In this document: positions 33,597-42,109 of the stretch, piece by piece
Layout of the letters: the number at the start of each line of letters is the position of its first letter
Position numbering within the stretch: position 1 is the first letter of the stretch
Source of the DNA: Neorhizobium galegae
GTDB lineage: Bacteria > Pseudomonadota > Alphaproteobacteria > Rhizobiales > Rhizobiaceae
Assembly: GCF_021391675.1 (NCBI RefSeq)
Contig: NZ_CP090096.1
Coordinates: 1,116,001-1,180,000, forward strand
DNA: 64,000 nt
Direction of reading: 5' to 3'
Made by a program: the position numbers and the translations under genes
The notes under the pieces: model-generated
What the model was told of the DNA's origin: nothing
Seen by the model: only the letters and a program-made list of their open reading frames with translations
The model's database searches: none

Positions 33597-34442
33597 ATGA
33601 GAACGACCCGCATCCGCCGCACCGCCCTCACCCTGGTGATCATCCTGCTGATTATCGCCTGTTTTCTGGCACCCTATGCCTGGGTCGTAGCGTCGTCCTT
33701 GAAGAACCAGTTCACCGTGTTCGGCGACGTCACGCCGCTATCCTGGCGCGCATTCGTGCCGGTCGGCGCGACGATCGAGAACTATGTGTCGCTGTTCGAG
33801 CGCACGAATATCCTGAGAGCCTTGCTGAACACCGCGATCGTCGCGATCGGGCAGGTCGCGTTCACCCTGCTTCTCTGCTCGATGGCCGCTTATGCGCTGA
33901 CCCGCATCAAGTTTCCCGGCGCCAACATCGTCTTCATGCTGATCCTCCTGACTTTCCTGTTGCCGATCGAGGCGATGATGGTGCCCCTCTACCAGGTGGT
34001 TTCCGGACTTGGTCTCTCCAATACGCTGGTCGGGATCATGATCCCCTGGATCGCCAGCCCCTTCGGCCTCTTTCTGCTGAAACAGGCCTTCGAGGAACTG
34101 CCTACCGAGCTGGAGGACGCTGCCCGCATCGACGGTGCCGGGCATGTCCGCATCTTCTTTTCCATCGTCCTGCCGAACGTCAAGGTGCCGATGGTGACGC
34201 TTGGGCTCATCACGTTCCTGTTCTGCTGGAACAGCTTCCTATGGCCTCTGGTCATCGTCCAGGATCCCGCACGCCAGATCATCCAGGTGGCAATCGCCCA
34301 GCAGGGTTCGCCGACCCAGCTGCCGAACTGGGGCGAGACCTTTGCCGGAGCGACGGTCGCCACGGTGCCGCTCATCCTGCTCTTCCTGGTCCTGCAGAAA
34401 TACTTCACCCAGGGCATGGCCACCAGCGGCATAAAGGGCTGA
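33597..34442 (+). CDS. ABC transporter permease, UgpE/MalG type
   Basis: A 281-residue inner-membrane protein with six helices. The coupling loop is ELEDAARIDGAGHVRIFFSIVLPNVKVP (about residue 185), followed by TFLFCWNSFLWPLVIVQD, typical for the second CUT1 permease. The start is 1 bp past the upstream stop. With the UgpA-type protein it forms the channel of the importer whose receptor gene is frameshifted. Confidence 0.9.
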   Translation: MRTTRIRRTALTLVIILLIIACFLAPYAWVVASSLKNQFTVFGDVTPLSWRAFVPVGATIENYVSLFERTNILRALLNTAIVAIGQVAFTLLLCSMAAYALTRIKFPGANIVFMLILLTFLLPIEAMMVPLYQVVSGLGLSNTLVGIMIPWIASPFGLFLLKQAFEELPTELEDAARIDGAGHVRIFFSIVLPNVKVPMVTLGLITFLFCWNSFLWPLVIVQDPARQIIQVAIAQQGSPTQLPNWGETFAGATVATVPLILLFLVLQKYFTQGMATSGIKG

Positions 34443-34446
34443 GCGG

Positions 34447-35244
34447 ATGAACAATCTTCATCTGCTGGACGCACCTTTCGGCGGGCAGATCGGCCATCGT
34501 ACGCTCGGCACCGCCGGTGACTGGCTGGTGCTCATCCATGGCTGGTGCGGCAGCGCCGGTCACTGGGATATCATCGGGCCTGAACTGGCCCGCGATTTCC
34601 GGGTTCTGGTTTTATCGCATCCCGGCTTCGGCGGCACCGCGCCGCCGCCCGCGAGCGGCCAGACGATCGCGGCCATGGGCGCGGCGGTTGCCCATGTGCT
34701 TGATCACCTCGGCATTTCAGGCGCCATCCTCGTCGGCCACTCCATGGGCGGGCCGATCGCCACCGAGACGGCGATTGCCGCGCCGCAAAGAGTGGCCGCG
34801 GTGATCGGTCTGGATACACTGTCCGACCGGGATTATTACGGACGTGTCCCGGATGAGGAGATCCGGCGCCGGCACGAGGAATTCCAGATGGATTATCCGG
34901 CCCGCATGCGGGCGATGGTGGATATGATCGTTCATCCGAGCTCCACGGAAGCCATGCGGGTAGAGATCAACCACGGTATGCTTGCCGCGGCACCGGGCGA
35001 CTTCGCGCTTGATATCAAGGACGACCTGTTCGCCTGGAATGCGGAGGATCGCTGGCCGCTGGTGAACTGCCCGAAAATGCTGCTGAACTCGCCATATGTG
35101 GCGCGCCTGGCCCATCCCGATCCCATGCCTTGCTTTGCCGCAACTCCGATAGCCACCTACGATTCCGGCCACTTTCCCATGGTGGAAGCCCCTTCGATGA
35201 TTGTGGACAAGATCAGAAGTTGCATCGCAAGCCTGGTATACTGA
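34447..35244 (+). CDS. Alpha/beta hydrolase
   Basis: A 265-residue alpha/beta-fold hydrolase. Strand and oxyanion region: LVLIHGWCGSAGHWD; nucleophile elbow LVGHSMGGPIAT (Ser about residue 100); candidate catalytic His in YDSGHFPMVEAP (about 242). It starts 4 bp after the permease stop, so it is part of the import operon and probably cleaves the imported ester or lactone. Not closely like the hydrolase at 27048. Substrate unknown. Confidence 0.85.
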   Translation: MNNLHLLDAPFGGQIGHRTLGTAGDWLVLIHGWCGSAGHWDIIGPELARDFRVLVLSHPGFGGTAPPPASGQTIAAMGAAVAHVLDHLGISGAILVGHSMGGPIATETAIAAPQRVAAVIGLDTLSDRDYYGRVPDEEIRRRHEEFQMDYPARMRAMVDMIVHPSSTEAMRVEINHGMLAAAPGDFALDIKDDLFAWNAEDRWPLVNCPKMLLNSPYVARLAHPDPMPCFAATPIATYDSGHFPMVEAPSMIVDKIRSCIASLVY

Positions 35245-35281
35245 TTATATGATATTGAATGCAGCAGAGAAATAAACATAT

Positions 35282-36046
35282 ATGCGCGCCACTAAAGCCC
35301 GACCGGTCACGAGCAAGACCGGCAAAGGAGCATTCCAATTGAACCAAGATGCGGTTCGCATATCCGGTGTTGTTACAGCACGTCAGGCGACACGATCGGA
35401 CGAGTTGCGTGATCATCTTGAAGAGATGATCCTCGACGGACGTCTCGCGCCTGGCGAGAGACTGGACGAGATGGAGCTGTCACGCCGTTTCGGGCTGTCT
35501 CGCACGCCGGTTCGCGAAGCGATCAAATCGCTGCTTGCGATCGGCCTGATAGAGACGCGCGGGCGTCAGGGAACCCATGTCGCCCTTTTGTCTATCCCCG
35601 CGATCATAGAAATGTTCGACGTCATGGCTTCGCTCGAAGGGCTATGCGCCAAGCTTGCCGCTCGTCGCGCAACGCCTGTCGAGCGGGCTGGGATGCGCAC
35701 AGTCCACGACAAACTCGTCAAAGCCTATGAGGCTGGAGACCCTGTCGCCTTCTATAAGGTCAACCAGCAATTCCATGACCTGCTCTACGAAGCTGCGCAC
35801 ACGCATTTCATCGCGGAGCAGGCAATCCAGCTGCGGCGGCGCATCGGCGCCTACCGCATGCGCGCCACCTATCAGCCGGGACGGATGCTCGGGACGCTTA
35901 CCGAACATGTACGGATCATGGACGCGATCGATGCGGGAGACCCCGAAGCTGCGCAGAAAGCTGCAAGCGATCACGTGCAGTTGCTTGGCGACCAATTGAC
36001 CGACTTCATTTCTTCGCTGCCGCAACGCATCGGCGTCGCGCAATAG
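35282..36046 (+). CDS. GntR family transcriptional regulator (FadR/FCD subfamily)
   Basis: A 254-residue repressor-type protein. The winged helix-turn-helix is at about 36-100 (RLDEMELSRRFGLSRTPVREAIKSL), followed by an all-helical FCD domain (about 110-245) with VNQQFHDLLYEAAH and LTEHVRIMDAIDAGDPEAA, whose Asp/His residues usually bind metal and a carboxylate effector. A TTG at 35339 preceded by AAAGGAG is an alternative start that removes a basic 19-residue extension. It closes the ABC operon and likely controls it and perhaps the divergent SDR operon at 29884. Confidence 0.9.
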   Translation: MRATKARPVTSKTGKGAFQLNQDAVRISGVVTARQATRSDELRDHLEEMILDGRLAPGERLDEMELSRRFGLSRTPVREAIKSLLAIGLIETRGRQGTHVALLSIPAIIEMFDVMASLEGLCAKLAARRATPVERAGMRTVHDKLVKAYEAGDPVAFYKVNQQFHDLLYEAAHTHFIAEQAIQLRRRIGAYRMRATYQPGRMLGTLTEHVRIMDAIDAGDPEAAQKAASDHVQLLGDQLTDFISSLPQRIGVAQ

Positions 36047-36441
36047 CGTTCCGATCGCGAAGACGTACGATCAGCTTTGCGGGATGGGATGCGCCGATTT
36101 GTGTCCGCAGCTTTCCCGGAGGGCCTGTCGCAAATTTTCGCTCTTAACCGTGTGTTGACCATGAGAAGTGAATTGCCGCTCCGAAAGTTGCGGAGCGGAC
36201 CAATGATTCTGAATGCCATTGCCGAAAAGCTGAAGCGACAGTCGAAAGGTGGCGCGATACCCGTGTCGTCTCGATGGTAACGGGGCCGGGTCGCTCTGGT
36301 CTACTTCTGGTAGCCGCTTCCTTTCTTAAGCGGAGGCAATGTCCGAAATTCATCATCCCCATTGACGATGGCATCGGTCACAACAATAAGGTCAAGCCGA
36401 AAATGTGCTAAGCGCCGCCAAATAACAACAGGAGTGCACCC
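36047..36441. other. Stretch without a supported gene
   Basis: About 395 bp of mixed composition after the gntR gene. Short frames on both strands do not resemble known families. It holds the promoter of the 77-residue gene; nothing else was seen. Confidence 0.45.
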
Positions 36442-36675
36442 GTGAGCGAACCCAGCGTAGCAGATGCAACAAACCGCATTTATGAATCGCTCCAAGCGGA
36501 CAATGCCGACATCGACATGCATATCGCGGCTCTCAAGGAAGCGTTGACGCGGGCGGGTTTGAAAGAAGCCGTATTCGATCCGGCTAGGCTCGTGCAGAAC
36601 AATCGCTCTGGCAGGAAGCTGATGCAGGCCTACTTTCGGCAGCGCGGCGTGACGGTAAAATTCTCGGCTCCGTGA
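36442..36675 (+). CDS. Small hypothetical protein (77 aa)
   Basis: Starts with GTG at 36442, preceded by AGGAG at 36430-36434 with a 7-bp spacer. The product is acidic to neutral, helical and hydrophilic: ATNRIYESLQADNADIDMHIAALKEALTRAGLKEAVFDPARL, then NNRSGRKLMQAYFRQRGVTVKFS. There is no signal, membrane segment or metal motif. It looks like a genuine small cytoplasmic protein of a type common in rhizobia, but I cannot name a family. Isolated, between gntR and the HAL-like gene. Confidence 0.68.
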   Translation: MSEPSVADATNRIYESLQADNADIDMHIAALKEALTRAGLKEAVFDPARLVQNNRSGRKLMQAYFRQRGVTVKFSAP

Positions 36676-36956
36676 AACCTTCCAATCATGTCAGGCAGGC
36701 CGCAGTAAGACGGCTCCCGGATCACCCCAATGCCCCCTGACCAAGCTATGACCTTAGGATGGCGCGTCCGCCCCGGGGCGGCGCTGCCGAGAGTCTCGGC
36801 TCCATCGCTTTCAAAGCCATTTGCCGGAAGTGCTGATAGCGCCCAGTTCTGCTTGAGCGTAGCTCAACCCCTTCGGGGAACTTACGAACGCTTACTACGC
36901 GAATCGCTATCGGCACCCCTCGCCGATTCACAGTCTGGCATTGCGCAACAGCATGC

Positions 36957-38465
36957 TCATGACGCCTCGCCTTCCAGGCCGACCGAGGTCGTGCCCATCA
37001 TGCTGCGGATTTTTGCTACGACTCCGTTCAATGGCCGGTCGTCGCGGTAGAAGGGCACTTCGCCACGAGCCCGCGCGTAAAGCGCGGCCGTTCGCACCGC
37101 TTTCGCCGCTGATTGCGGTTGCTGGTCATAGGCTTGGGCCGCCGCCATCACTTCGATTGCGAGGATGGTCTGCAGGTTGTCGAGGATCGCCAGCGCCTTG
37201 TCGGCCGCCGGCGTGGCATGGGTCAGAATGTCTTCCTGTAGCGCAGATGTGATGCCGCCATCGAGACTTGCCGGCGCAGCCAGACGCCGATTTTCCGCTA
37301 CCAGCGCGGCGGCTGTGTACTGGATGATCATGAAACCGGAACACACGCCGTTTTCAGCGGCAAGAAACGCCGGAAGGCTGCTCACGAGCGGGTTCACTAG
37401 CCGGTCGATCCGCCGCTCCGATATCGCGGCGAGTTCGGCCGCAGCGGTCGCCACGCTGTCCATGCCCAGACCCAATCCGGCGCCTACGGCATGAGCTTGC
37501 GAATGCACCTGTGGCGCTCCGGGCGAGCCGGTAACGATGGGATTGTCCGTAACGCTCGAAAGCTCACGATCGACGACGTCCACGGCCTGCCGCAAAACGT
37601 CGCGAACAGCACCATGGATCTGGGGCACCGCACGCAGGCTCAAAGGATCCTGAGTCCGGCTTCCGGCCGATTGCGTCAGAAGCTGACTGCCAGCGAGCAA
37701 GTGTCGCAGGTTTCGCCCGACCTGTTGCAGTCCGGCAGAGTGGCGCAGCGAAAGCGGCATTTCGGCAAACGGCTCAGCCTGAGCACCGAGGTTTTCGTAT
37801 GTCATCGCCGCAGCCGCATCCGCCCAGTCGAGCAGATGGAAGAAGCGCGAGACTGTCAGCGCGGCCAGCCCGGTCGCACAGGGCGTGCCATTGACGAGGC
37901 TCAGGCCTTCCTTCGCCTTCAGCGCGACCGGGTCCAGACCGAGCCGCTTCAGCGCTTCGCGTCCTGAGATCAATTCATCGGCGTGCCTGCATTCGCCCTC
38001 GCCGATCAGCACAAGACCGATCGCGGCGGCATGTGTGAGATAGCCGACCGAACCTCGCGAAGGGATGACGGGCAGAAAATCTGCATTCAGCAATGCCAGA
38101 AGCGCCTCGACCACTTCGACGCTGATGCCGGAAAAGCCGTGGGCGAAGTTTGCGATCTGCGCGGCCATCACCGCACGTGTCTCCGCCTTGCCGAGCGGCT
38201 CGCCGATGCCGCAGGAATGGCTCAGCAGAATGTTTCGCGACAATGCCTGCTGGTCATCACGATCGATGATGACATCGCAGAGGGCGCCAACGCCGGTATT
38301 GATGCCATAGCCACGGATCTCCCGCTCGACCAGCGCGTCGACGATCGCGCGCGCCTTGGAAAGGCGCTGCCAGGCTTCGGGAGAAAGAGCCAGCTCGGCG
38401 CCGTTGGCAATTGCCGCGGCTTCTTTCCAGGTCAAACGTTCATCGAGAACGATAGCGTCAGCCAT
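36957..38465 (-). CDS. HAL/PAL/TAL-family ammonia-lyase homologue without the MIO triad
   Basis: A 502-residue homologue of histidine ammonia-lyase (HutH). Family blocks are present: GYGINTGVGALCD with the catalytic Tyr (about residue 52), LPVIPSRGSVG, VLIGEGE, LSLVNGTPCATG, QDPLSLRAVPQIHG, ELSSVTDNPIV and ENGVCSGFMIIQYTAAALVAENR. However, where HutH has SVGASGDLAPLAH, this protein reads SVGYLTHAAAIG: the Ala-Ser-Gly that cyclises into the electrophilic MIO cofactor is deleted together with flanking residues, in an intact frame. A standard MIO-based elimination is therefore not expected. It overlaps the HutV-like gene by 8 bp, so it is cotranscribed with the importer. Start MADAIVLDERL at 38465. 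Confidence 0.87.
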   Translation of the reverse strand: MADAIVLDERLTWKEAAAIANGAELALSPEAWQRLSKARAIVDALVEREIRGYGINTGVGALCDVIIDRDDQQALSRNILLSHSCGIGEPLGKAETRAVMAAQIANFAHGFSGISVEVVEALLALLNADFLPVIPSRGSVGYLTHAAAIGLVLIGEGECRHADELISGREALKRLGLDPVALKAKEGLSLVNGTPCATGLAALTVSRFFHLLDWADAAAAMTYENLGAQAEPFAEMPLSLRHSAGLQQVGRNLRHLLAGSQLLTQSAGSRTQDPLSLRAVPQIHGAVRDVLRQAVDVVDRELSSVTDNPIVTGSPGAPQVHSQAHAVGAGLGLGMDSVATAAAELAAISERRIDRLVNPLVSSLPAFLAAENGVCSGFMIIQYTAAALVAENRRLAAPASLDGGITSALQEDILTHATPAADKALAILDNLQTILAIEVMAAAQAYDQQPQSAAKAVRTAALYARARGEVPFYRDDRPLNGVVAKIRSMMGTTSVGLEGEAS

Positions 38466-39288
38466 GGTGAGCCACCTCTGCGCCGGTGCGACGCTGCACG
38501 AAACGAGCGACGTAGTCATCTGCCGGCGTATTCAGGATCTGGCTCGGCGTTCCTACCTGCACAAGCCGGCCGTCCTTCAGAATGGCAATCTCTGCGCCGA
38601 TGCGCAGCGCCTCATCGAGGTCGTGGGTGATGAAGACGATAGTCTTGGAGAGGTTTTTCTCCAGCTGTAGGAGCTGGTCCTGCATATCGCTGCGGATCAG
38701 CGGGTCCAAGGCTGAAAAGGCCTCGTCCATCAGGATCACATCCGTGTCTGCGGCCAGCGCACGCGCCAGACCGACCCGTTGCTTCATGCCTCCCGACAGC
38801 TGATGTGGGTATTTGTTTTCATATCCGAGAAGGCCAACGGTCTCGATCCATTTCATGCCTATGGGATTGGTGGCTGCCTTACTCAGCCCCCTCACCCGCT
38901 GCCCGTAGACGACATTCTGCAGCACCGTCCGATGCGGCATCAGGCCGAAGCTCTGGAACACCATGCTGACACGGCGGGTGCGGAATTCCCTGAGATCGCG
39001 CGGATTGAGGTCCAGGACATTGCGACCATCCACGAGGATCTGCCCACTGGTCGGTTCGATCAGGCGGTTGATATGGCGCACCAAGGTCGACTTTCCCGAA
39101 CCGGAAAGGCCCATGATAACAAAGATGCGTGACGCCCCAATCTTCAGACTTATATCGTTCAGACCAACACTGCAGCCGGTGCTTTCAAGGATTTCGCCCT
39201 TCTCGGCACCATCCCGCGCCATGGCCAGGGCCTCGCGTGATTTTCGACCGAAGATCTTGAAGACGTTGCGGATCTCTATCTCAGCCAT
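38458..39288 (-). CDS. hutV: ABC transporter ATP-binding protein, HutV/ProV type
   Basis: A 276-residue ATPase of the glycine-betaine/proline/histidine importer class. Seen: the family's N-terminal FKIFGRKSREALAMARDGAEKGEIL, Walker A IMGLSGSGKSTLVRHINRL (about residue 58), Q-loop MVFQSFGLMPHRTV, LSGGMKQRVGLARAL, VILMDEAFSALDPLIR and FITHDLDEAL. The C-terminal CBS domains of enteric ProV are absent, as in rhizobial HutV. The start at 39288 overlaps the permease stop by 8 bp. Named HutV because the locus also has a HutC repressor, a hutF relic and a HutH homologue; proline or betaine transport cannot be excluded. Confidence 0.85.
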   Translation of the reverse strand: MAEIEIRNVFKIFGRKSREALAMARDGAEKGEILESTGCSVGLNDISLKIGASRIFVIMGLSGSGKSTLVRHINRLIEPTSGQILVDGRNVLDLNPRDLREFRTRRVSMVFQSFGLMPHRTVLQNVVYGQRVRGLSKAATNPIGMKWIETVGLLGYENKYPHQLSGGMKQRVGLARALAADTDVILMDEAFSALDPLIRSDMQDQLLQLEKNLSKTIVFITHDLDEALRIGAEIAILKDGRLVQVGTPSQILNTPADDYVARFVQRRTGAEVAHHG

Positions 39289-40138
39289 TCTGGCCGTCCT
39301 CCAGCTTGGAACGGCCGAAGCCTTGGGTGATGCGGTCGAGTACAATGGCCAGGATAACGATACCCAATCCGGCCTCGAGCCCCTTGCCGACATCAAGCGT
39401 CTGAATGCCGTTCAACACCTGTTCGCCAAGGCCGCGTGCGCCGATCATGGAGGCCACCACGACCATGGAGAGAGCCATCATGATCGTCTGGTTGAGGCCC
39501 GCCATGATAGTCGGCGTCGCGAGCGGCAGTTCGACGCCGAACAGGATCTGCCGCGGGCTTCCTCCAAAGGCGGTCGCCGCCTCGACAACTTCGCCATCGA
39601 CCTGGCGGATGCCGAGATCGGTCAATCGGATCAACGGGGGAACGGCATAGACAATGGTGGCGAGCACGGCCGGTACCTTGCCCAGCCCGAAAAGCATGAT
39701 CGCAGGAATGAGATAGACGAAGCTCGGCATGGTCTGCATCACATCGAGAACCGGGAGCGTAATGCCGCGCATGAGGCGGCTCTTGGCCAGCCATATGCCC
39801 ATCGGTATGCCGATGGCGACCGAGATCAGCGTGGCCATCAACATCAGAGCGAGCGTCTGCATGGCCAGATCCCACAGACCGAGCGCTCCGATCACAAACA
39901 GCATCACCGCCACGATGACGACAAGCGTGGCCTTGCGGGTTGCCTGCCAGGTCAGCGCCATGAAAGCGATAATCACCAGCCACCAAGGCAAACCGCGCAC
40001 GATCCACTCGATGAACAGGATGGCCTGCAGGATCGTCTGTGAAACCGCCTTGAAGACAAAGCCGTAGTTGACCACCAGCGACTGCACCGCCGTATTTATC
40101 GGCCCGCGGATGGAGATGTGGAAACTGTCGGGAAACAT
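39281..40138 (-). CDS. hutW: ABC transporter permease, HutW/ProW type
   Basis: A 285-residue inner-membrane permease with about six to seven helices. Signature blocks: LWDLAMQTLALMLMATLISVAIGIPMGIWLAKS, DVMQTMPSFVYLIPAIMLFGLG (typical of ProW) and the coupling loop VVEAATAFGGSPRQILFGVELPLATPTIMAG. MIGARGLGEQVLNGIQTLDVGKG closes the domain. It is shorter than E. coli ProW because the long N-terminal extension is missing, as in rhizobial HutW. Separated from the receptor gene by a strong hairpin. Confidence 0.87.
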   Translation of the reverse strand: MFPDSFHISIRGPINTAVQSLVVNYGFVFKAVSQTILQAILFIEWIVRGLPWWLVIIAFMALTWQATRKATLVVIVAVMLFVIGALGLWDLAMQTLALMLMATLISVAIGIPMGIWLAKSRLMRGITLPVLDVMQTMPSFVYLIPAIMLFGLGKVPAVLATIVYAVPPLIRLTDLGIRQVDGEVVEAATAFGGSPRQILFGVELPLATPTIMAGLNQTIMMALSMVVVASMIGARGLGEQVLNGIQTLDVGKGLEAGLGIVILAIVLDRITQGFGRSKLEDGQNG

Positions 40139-40207
40139 CGCTCAAGTCCTTGAAATGGCAAACCGGCCGCAGACGCCCGCAACATCAAAGCGGCGAGACG
40201 CATGATT

Positions 40208-40237
40208 ATGGCCGCGCGCGGTGACACGCGCGGCCAT
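40208..40237 (-). other. Intercistronic hairpin between hutX and hutW
   Basis: A perfect 11-bp stem ATGGCCGCGCG / CGCGCGGCCAT with an 8-base loop lies in the 105-bp gap between the receptor stop (40244) and the permease start (40138). It lacks a U-tract and probably stabilises the receptor mRNA or partly attenuates read-through, as at 7814-7833. Confidence 0.6.
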
Positions 40238-40243
40238 TTGAGA

Positions 40244-41281
40244 CTATTTCAGCGAGGCTTCGATCCTTGCCTTGGCGGCAGTCGAAACCCAGGCGCCCCA
40301 AACAGCACCCTTGGTCTTCAGGAACTGGCTGGCGGCGGCAACCGCATCAGCCTTTTGATCGACCATGTAGGCGAGGCTCGCATTCACCTCTTCTAGTGGA
40401 AAGGTTGCCTTTTCCAGGATCTCGATAATTTCGGGCGCCTCTTTGGCAAAGGTGCTGTTGACGCCGTAGGCCACTTCGACCGCCGGAAAGGCGCAGCCGG
40501 CTTCGCGCTTGCCACTGGCGCTTGTCAGATCCTTCCAGCAGGCTTCGTTGTAAGCGGGCTCTTCAAGCTTAATCAGCTTGAACTTGCCCATGACGGCCGT
40601 CGGGCTCCAATAGTAAAAGAGCACCGGCTCGCTCTGCAGGTAAGCGGAGCTGATGGCCGCATCGAGCGCAGTTCCCGTGCCCGGGCGGAAGTTCACATAG
40701 GCACCGGTCAGCTTGTAAGCTTCGAGCTTTGCGGTGTTGACGCCTTCGCAAGTCCAGCCGGACGGGCAGTTGAGGAAACGACCCTTGGAAGGTTCTTCCG
40801 GATCCTTGAACAGCGCGGCGATTTTGGGTTCGGAAAGCTGCGAGACGCTCTTCAGATCGGGCGCAAGCGGCTTAAGGCCACGTGCTGGGTCTCCCTTGAC
40901 GAGATATTCCGGCACGAACCAGCCTTCGGAAGCACCGACAAAGGTCTTGCCGACCGAAGTGACCTTGCCCGCTGCGGCGGCATTATTCCAGACATCGGAA
41001 CGGCCAATCCACTCCTCGGCAAAGATCTGCACGTCATTGTTGGCGGTTGCCTGCTCCAGTGTGACCGAATTGCCGGGGATCGAATCCACCTTGCAACCAT
41101 AACCCTTGGACAGGATCGCTTTCATCACCTCAGTGATCAAGGCGCCGCTCTCCCAATCGATGCCGGCGAACGTGACGGTCTTGCCGTCTGCGCAGTAGGA
41201 AGCAGCGTTGGCACCGGACGCGAAGCCTCCGAGTGTCAATCCGGCAGCAAGCAGCGTGTATTTCAGTTTTGCACTCAGCAT
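40244..41281 (-). CDS. hutX: ABC transporter substrate-binding protein, HutX/ProX type
   Basis: A 345-residue periplasmic receptor with a Sec signal peptide ending at ASGANA (about residue 23). Blocks: KTVTFAGIDWESGALITEVMKAIL, AEEWIGRSDVWN, APDLKSVSQL, NCPSGWTCEGVN, LFYYWSPTAVMGKFKLIKLEEPAYNEACW, rich in the tryptophans that bind quaternary amines or imidazole. Start at 41281, where GGGG lies 8 bp upstream; an in-frame ATG at 41317 is less likely. It is the first gene of the importer operon, 46 bp after the truncated hutF. In Sinorhizobium the homologous Hut importer takes histidine and proline betaine. Confidence 0.88.
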   Translation of the reverse strand: MLSAKLKYTLLAAGLTLGGFASGANAASYCADGKTVTFAGIDWESGALITEVMKAILSKGYGCKVDSIPGNSVTLEQATANNDVQIFAEEWIGRSDVWNNAAAAGKVTSVGKTFVGASEGWFVPEYLVKGDPARGLKPLAPDLKSVSQLSEPKIAALFKDPEEPSKGRFLNCPSGWTCEGVNTAKLEAYKLTGAYVNFRPGTGTALDAAISSAYLQSEPVLFYYWSPTAVMGKFKLIKLEEPAYNEACWKDLTSASGKREAGCAFPAVEVAYGVNSTFAKEAPEIIEILEKATFPLEEVNASLAYMVDQKADAVAAASQFLKTKGAVWGAWVSTAAKARIEASLK

Positions 41282-41327
41282 GGAATTCCCCTTTTGTTTG
41301 TTCATGAGTTGGTGCACGTTGAAGAGC

Positions 41328-42006
41328 TTAGGTCAGTTGCAGAAGAACCTCCTTGAACGCATTGTCGATTGCCTCCTCATCCCTATGGCAACCTTTTGGA
41401 CCACCCATTGTCCCCTCGTCATCACGTCGCGAACCACGCGGCTTGGAAGGCAAACAGCCGGCGGCCGAGGATCTGATCGCCGGAAGCCGGGCCATAAATG
41501 GGTTGTTGCCGTCGAGCACCGGCGTCCTGGATACCGCCGTTCCCGGGCTGCCGGGAAGCCGGTCGCAGCGACGCTGGCGCAACCTCTGCCGGTATTCCAA
41601 AAGACGTAGCTCTTGCGCGACCCAAGCCGTCATTGAGACGTTCACTGTACAACTTTCTTGCAACAGCCACGATGTCGTCCGAAACATCCCTGCCTACAAG
41701 CCGGCATATCGTGTCGCGCCAGGTCCAGAAACTGTCATCGGTCGATCCCGCCAGATCCACAATCCCGGCCATCGCCCGCTGGACGTGATGGAAATGCAGG
41801 TTCACTAGGCGCGCAAACATGGGTCCAGCCACTTCAACAAGGCCTACCCTCACCTCCGTGCTTGTCTTCGTGACTGCAATCAGTCCCTCGCCGTTGATCG
41901 TCAAGATCCGGTCGGGCGCCCAACCTCGGCGAAGAAAAATCTGCCTGCACAAGAATGTCCGCGAGGGCGCCATTTGCGTAGCCTGAAAAAGTTGTATAGG
42001 GAACAT
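41328..42006 (-). pseudogene. hutF: Formimidoylglutamate deiminase (hutF) with large internal deletion
   Basis: The N-terminal frame reads FLCRQIFLRRGWAPDRI, then MFARLVNLHFHHVQRAMAGI, DSFWTWRDTICRLVGR and ARKLYSERLNDG, clear HutF sequence with the metal motif HSH changed to HFH. It breaks near 41630. A second frame then reads TPVLDGNNPFMARLPA and HRDEEAIDNAFKEVLLQL, which is the C-terminal end of HutF. Roughly 240 central codons are missing and the halves are out of frame, so the gene is dead. It sits between hutC and hutX, marking the locus as a former hut operon that used the two-step deiminase route. Confidence 0.8.
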
Positions 42007-42066
42007 GTCAGAGTTTTTTTAACCCGGCAAGTAGGGCGCCGCAAAATTACACTTTATTTCTGCTGC

Positions 42067-42093
42067 CTATTTTGTATGCACTCCACACAATAG
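42067..42093. promoter_or_regulatory. Candidate HutC operator
   Basis: An interrupted palindrome with arms CTATTTTGT and ACACAATAG (eight of nine positions paired) around a 9-bp spacer lies in the hutF-hutC divergent gap, ending 16 bp before the hutC start codon. GntR/HutC repressors bind such dyads; placement would give autoregulation and control of the importer. Confidence 0.45.
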
Positions 42094-42109
42094 CGAAGGA
42101 GAACCAAGC

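Noticed and set aside
30203..35244. Regarding the CUT1 importer as non-functional altogether
   Set aside because: Only the receptor gene is broken; ATPase, both permeases, hydrolase and regulator are intact, so an assembly error or alternative receptor remains possible.
36767..36782. GC palindrome CCGCCCCGGGGCGG as terminator of the HAL-like gene
   Set aside because: It lies about 175 bp beyond the stop codon and has no U-tract.
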